Below are positions 60,458 through 64,000 of a stretch of 64,000 nt of DNA, piece after piece. Every line of letters begins with the position of its first letter. Position 1 is the stretch's first letter. Source of the DNA: Triangularia verruculosa (lineage: Eukaryota; Ascomycota; Sordariomycetes; Sordariales; Podosporaceae); contig MU863932.1 of NCBI GenBank assembly GCA_033296885.1, positions 1 through 64,000 on the forward strand, read 5' to 3'. The notes beneath the pieces were generated by a model. That model had not been told where the DNA came from. It saw nothing but the letters and a program-made list of their open reading frames with translations, and did no database searches. A program made the position numbers and the translations under genes.

Positions 60458-60789
60458 GTGGGGAGGGGCCCATCTCGGGGAAAAGAAAAAAGAAAATGTC
60501 ATCGGTACCTACCTTACCTAGCCCAAAAGGTACATACACTACCGCAATTCACAGCTGCGGCTAGGTACGCCCTCCCTTCCAGAGAGCTTCTCTCCACCCA
60601 CCCACCTTCTTCCATCTTTCCATGCAGCCCTCTCTGCACCCGCCCTCCGCTGTCCGTTCAAGTGCAATTTTCACCGGTGTGCAACTGTTGAGGCGACTGT
60701 ATTTTATTGGAAATTTATTACCTACGGTACATGGCCTGGTGGAAAGGGGTCCGCTGGGGCGGGGGGGGCACAGTACGGGGTGGGTGGAG
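60458..60789. promoter_or_regulatory. Cluster of SYGGRG (CreA-type) sites upstream of cre-1
   Basis: Six matches in about 330 bp: GTGGGG (60458), CTCCAC (60592), CTCCGC (60645), CTGGGG (60754), GCGGGG (60759) and GTGGAG (60784). Two are on the strand opposite to the others and two overlap. They lie 0.55-0.9 kb upstream of the cre-1 start. The G/C-rich composition inflates chance matches, so function is inferred from the family. Confidence 0.45.
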
Positions 60790-63700
60790 TTCTGTTCGGA
60801 GAGGACACGGCAAACAGGAAGGCACCAACAGAAGCCAAGCGTGGGGTGTTGTGAGATAGCGATCACCTCAGCTTCACACCCAAAGGCACAAGACGCCAAC
60901 ACTCTGGGCAGACTCATCACGGTGCGGTACGGAGCATGATGCTATCGCATGCCCGCGGCTGTCTCATGTCAGGTTCACCAAGACTTTATTATATTAGCCT
61001 GCCGTCTTTGTTTGTTGCTGTCTTGCAAAGTCGCAGACCGAGAACACATCGTGTTTCTACCTCGCACACAAGTGCCAGCGCATAACTCTTGCTCTCATTT
61101 TTCATTGCACACAAATCATCGCAAACTGCCAGCGTTCAACAACTGCAGCGTCCTCTGCATCCCACCATCACCCGAGGACAAGGCGGGAGCCATGGTGTTG
61201 TTCTCTTCTTCTGTGCGAGGGTGAAACGGCGACGCATCGGCTTCTCCAGAGGGTGGATTTATCTACCCCAGAAAACAAGCACTCTTTCACAACTCGACTC
61301 ATCTCCGTCCTCTGCCTCGGGGTGAGGCCGATTTCATAAGACAGGGGCGGTGTGAGTGGTGGCTGAGTAGCGGTATGCGCAAGACGATTGGGCTCCGGTA
61401 TGTCCCCGACCGGTTTGGTTTCCTTTATTATTATTTTGTCTTCACTTATTGCCCTCAAGTTGTGATACCAACAACTTGAACGGCGAGAGCCGAGACCGAT
61501 AAGGCTTCCCGTCACAAAGTGTTGACGAATCCGGGGGAGATGCACTAGACATGATGTACACTAAGTTGCACACCTGGGGAAAATGTGCATGGGTTACTAT
61601 TACCGTCATTGTTACCCACGTATCCGCGGGTATCGCCCCCAGCTTTTCAGGAAAATCCCCAAAGGCCTTGGTATCTTGTCATTTTGCCTAGGTCTTGGGA
61701 CATTCTCGGCCGTACCCACAGTGTTTGATCATGTTGCGGCATTCATCGCTGGTAGGCCGACGTTTTGATGACCGAAGGCCAAGAAGAGCTTGTGGGAGCC
61801 GCCCAGCCGAGGAGATAGGAGGAGCTACGACGAAGTTGAGCAATAAATTCATTAGAACGATAATAGTGGGCTAGGAAGCTCCCGACATGAATCCCTCTGC
61901 GCCTGCTGTTATGATGGATGTTTCCCCAATGTGCAGGGAAACGTGAGACGTGTATCCAGCAATTTTGGGGGTGGCGCGAGCAAAGATAAGCATCAACGAC
62001 GCAAGGTGTGGAGGTTCGGGCAGAATGTGGGGAGAGATTCAAAGGGACATGGACGAGGCCTTGTCCAACCCTCGGCTGACGAACTTCGATCGCTTGCTCC
62101 CTCGACCCTACCCAGTCTTACTATTCGCCAGCCAAAAGCTTTGATAATAAAACAACGAGGAAAGGAACACCTCGTATTGCTGTGCAAACGGTGCTAAAAA
62201 AACACGGCCAATTTGCGGCACTTGCGCCTACTGGAGAAACCATGCTCAACGCCGCTCTCTGATGGACGAGATGCTGGGGAACCTCTTCCTTTTCCCCCTT
62301 GAGCCAGGGGTCCTCTCACGTCACTCCAAAATCCGGGGTACCTACCTGAACGCCCTGGGGGCCTGGGGATGCGATAAACCCCAATCGGGCAAAAGGCGCC
62401 ACATTCCTTTCGCTCTGAGGTGCGACCGGCCTGGAGGCCGAAGAAGCCGATCGCCCATTCAAGGCTCGTTGCTTCTTTGTGATCAAACTCGAACTATCCA
62501 TTTCGCGTCTCAGGGGCAGCTCCAAAGGATTCACGGTTGTGGGCCAGAGGCTCCTGTTCTGGCGTGATGCACCTGGACAACCTTGGGTGGGCGTCCTCTC
62601 AATGGACGTGGGGGTTTGGGTCGTACGCCCACAACCACAGCGCTTTAATCACCTCACACCTGAAGCAACGGATCACATCTCCTCAACACCGAGATCTGCG
62701 AGGAAAGAGTAGACGTGACGATGATAGGCAAGACGGGTGACTGCGAAAATTTGGAGAGAGAAATCTCACTTGACCTGTGTCTCAGTTATCGACGATGCCC
62801 TTTTTGATACATTGACATCGGCGCTTGATCGACTCCTCGAGCTCTTTATTAGTGCTAACCCAAAACGGCAATTGCAAATCTGGTTTGTGGCTGCCGCGCG
62901 TTTGTCCCTCAAGGTCCTCTCTTGCGGATCCTCTGTGTTGGCAATTCCATTTTTTACTGAAGCTTGCTCCGGCCTTCAATGTGCTGATGCAATTGTTGAG
63001 CCATCCACTCATGCTGGTTTTTCTCACTTCTTAACCAGAGAACATGTTCGTGACCGGCTCAGAGAACCAACGGACTGGTTCTTGGGAAACAGCACTCAGC
63101 CCTAAGGCAGTTTGACGTTGACAAGCACCACCCACAACGAGTCAGAACAGAGCCGCGACAGCGAGGCTCACTCGGTTCCCCAATACTTCCCAGCAGCTGA
63201 CCGTTTCTCTGGGACAGCCCGTCCGGGGATCTGGGGTCATTGAATTGGCAACTTTGGCAAGTGCGAAAAGCCAAGCAGAGCGTTCGGGGGGAGGGGGTGT
63301 GGACTGGCTGACAGGCTGAAAGGTCCGTCAGGGCAGGCCTACACCATGTTCAGCCGACACAGTATCTCCGGGCTGTCGTACTCCAGTCACCAAAGATTCA
63401 AAGCCTGGACCAGGGCGTCGTCCGGCGGTGATAACGGCTATTACAGCACGGTCATCGTTCTTATTTAGCAGCTGAGCCCTGATGTTTCGGGGCAGCACCC
63501 GAACCCTGAGAGCCCGAAGCGCGAGGGTGAGGAGAAATTCGACGGCCTTGTCGCGAGTCATTAATAGCGCCGGTTCGAGATCTCGGATGTTGCCGTGATC
63601 CACAGAAACACCGAGGATCCGCTCAGAGAGAAAAGGCCAGGTTACAGAGAAGAAACCCCGACGGAACAAGACGCATCTCGTTGTCGTTTGGCCACAATAG

Positions 63701-64000
63701 CCTGCGATGACTACGACAAGTATCCATGATGTCTGCTGCGTGCCTTGTCCCAACGTCCTGAATGGGCGGCGACTGCACTCATGCAACGGAGATCGATCGC
63801 TGAGTCGTCAATTTACCCGGCGGCTCCGCGAGCGTTTTCCCTAGCTCCACGCAGCTGAACCCGGTGCAACTCGGGGTTTGGACGAGTGACAGCATGATCT
63901 TTGTGGGGCCCCAGGGCAGCCCAAGCATTGCATCACGACGCTAACAGGCGGAGGTGTGGAGGGACAGATGCAACTTTTTTTTGCGGCCAAACCAATCCCC

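Larger units (their letters stand above)
59905..64000. other. cre-1 5' region and gene-poor right end
   Basis: The first 1 kb is the cre-1 promoter/leader. Its minus-strand frame 60539-60111 (142 codons, Pro/His rich) is probably leader sequence, possibly an upstream ORF. From 61000 to 64000 no domain is recognised; a 152-codon frame at 63328-63786 (-) looks somewhat protein-like but has no motif I can name. Confidence 0.45.

Noticed and set aside
60111..60539. 142-codon frame upstream of cre-1
   Set aside because: Pro/His/Ser low-complexity translation in promoter/leader DNA; could be an upstream ORF but not a supported gene.

Overview
The window is nuclear DNA from a filamentous ascomycete, most likely a Sordariomycete close to Sordariales (inference). 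The evidence is short GT-AG introns of 56-89 bp, orthologue-like versions of VIB-1, CRE1, GLO3, TIM21 and GCN5, a dispersed 5S rRNA-type gene with a TATA box near -29, tRNAs with short introns, and AT-saturated repeats at the left edge that look like the product of repeat-induced point mutation (RIP).

Layout. 1-1520 is repeat DNA: a complete terminal-inverted-repeat element with an AT-rich core, then a smaller related island. 1810-21175 is the gene-dense part: a GCN5-type histone acetyltransferase (+), a decayed cytochrome P450 tail (+), an ABCF-type twin ATPase (+), a secreted cysteine-rich GPI-type protein (-), tRNA-Phe, the ArfGAP GLO3 (-) divergent from TIM21 (+), a BTB-plus-bromodomain protein (-), tRNA-Cys, and an intronless leucine-rich-repeat-like protein (-). 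From 21176 on the window is mostly gene-poor. One NDT80-family transcription factor (VIB-1/XprG type, 35773-37308 +) and the C2H2 repressor CRE1/CreA (58693-59904 -) stand in long stretches without recognisable coding sequence (about 14.6 kb before vib-1 and about 21 kb between it and cre-1). The latter stretch holds only tRNA-Arg, a divergent 5S-like gene, tRNA-His and faint traces of decayed sequence.

Functional themes. Two carbon/nutrient regulators, VIB-1 and CRE1, sit about 21 kb apart. In Neurospora they act in the same glucose-repression and plant-biomass network, so their closeness and the large non-coding flanks are the most thought-provoking regional feature. Two acetyl-lysine-reader genes (GCN5 and the BTB-bromodomain gene) lie at the other end. 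GLO3 carries a non-consensus GC-AG intron supported by the conserved ArfGAP zinc finger. The bromodomain of the BTB protein has Trp where the acetyl-lysine-anchoring Asn is expected. No complete biosynthetic cluster, CRISPR array, virus or toxin gene was recognised. All exon structures were read by eye from splice motifs and protein conservation; no search or transcript data were available.
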